From contig JAPKEI010000038.1 in the NCBI GenBank assembly GCA_028872685.1, positions 1-13,137 on the forward strand: 13,137 bases of DNA. Direction: 5' to 3'. The position numbers were made by a program, and so were the translations under genes. Shown here piece after piece: positions 13,105 through 13,137 of this stretch (position 1 is its first letter; every line of letters starts with the position of its first letter). This DNA comes from Verrucomicrobiota bacterium (GTDB lineage Bacteria; Verrucomicrobiota; Verrucomicrobiia; Limisphaerales; UBA1100). The notes below the pieces were generated by a model. That model was given only the letters and a program-made list of their open reading frames with translations. It was not told the DNA's origin and did not search any database.

Positions 13105-13137
13105 TTACTTCGCCGCCGTCTTGGTGGGGCCTTTGAG
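13105..13137 (-). CDS. Possible C-terminal end of a minus-strand gene
   Basis: Read leftward from the window edge, the frame gives LKGPTKTAAK followed by TAA at 13107-13105. It would end one base beyond the lysA stop, matching the tight convergent packing seen twice elsewhere here. Ten residues are too few to identify anything, and chance is a fair explanation. Confidence 0.25.
   Translation of the reverse strand, partial: LKGPTKTAAK

Overview
This 13.1 kb window looks like bacterial chromosome, GC-rich by eye and gene-dense. The gene set is mostly housekeeping and biosynthetic. The non-ATG start codons, weak Shine-Dalgarno sequences, the short squalene-hopene-cyclase-like protein paired with a eukaryote-like squalene synthase, and the type of HNH protein suggest the Planctomycetes-Verrucomicrobia-Chlamydiae group, most likely Verrucomicrobiota. 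That assignment is inference from protein character, not from a database search. I see no prophage, transposon, integrase, CRISPR array, rRNA or plasmid function. No gene-free stretch reaches 300 bases; the longest gaps are about 100 bases and sit between divergent genes.

Layout from left to right. (1) 1-566, minus: the 5' part of phoU, running off the left edge. (2) 668-3425, plus: a three-gene unit of a Nudix hydrolase, tadA and a class II triterpene cyclase, joined by 4-base start/stop overlaps (ATGA, then GTGA). (3) 3409-4818, minus: an exported coiled-coil protein followed by rsmD. The rsmD end overlaps the cyclase end tail to tail. (4) 4923-5543, plus: an HNH-domain protein behind a possible sigma70-type promoter. 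(5) 5540-6067, minus: a tRNA-Glu(CUC) with its own promoter, and directly downstream a RelE/ParE-like protein with no separate antitoxin gene and a C-terminal tail that looks like an antitoxin. (6) 6082-6831, minus: a RluA-type pseudouridine synthase. (7) 6938-13103, plus: YfcE-like phosphoesterase, LysR regulator, argH, squalene synthase, an exported protein and lysA. The last 33 bases may hold the end of a minus-strand gene.

How the genes relate. Squalene synthase (9808) and the cyclase (1647) together could make squalene from farnesyl diphosphate and cyclise it to a hopanoid-like triterpene. They lie about 6.4 kb apart, each embedded with unrelated housekeeping genes. argH and lysA supply the last steps of arginine and lysine synthesis. 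tadA, rsmD, the RluA-type enzyme and tRNA-Glu all belong to translation. The least ordinary items are the terpenoid gene pair, the RelE-like protein with its tail beside the tRNA gene, the irregular Nudix box and the two exported proteins of unknown function.
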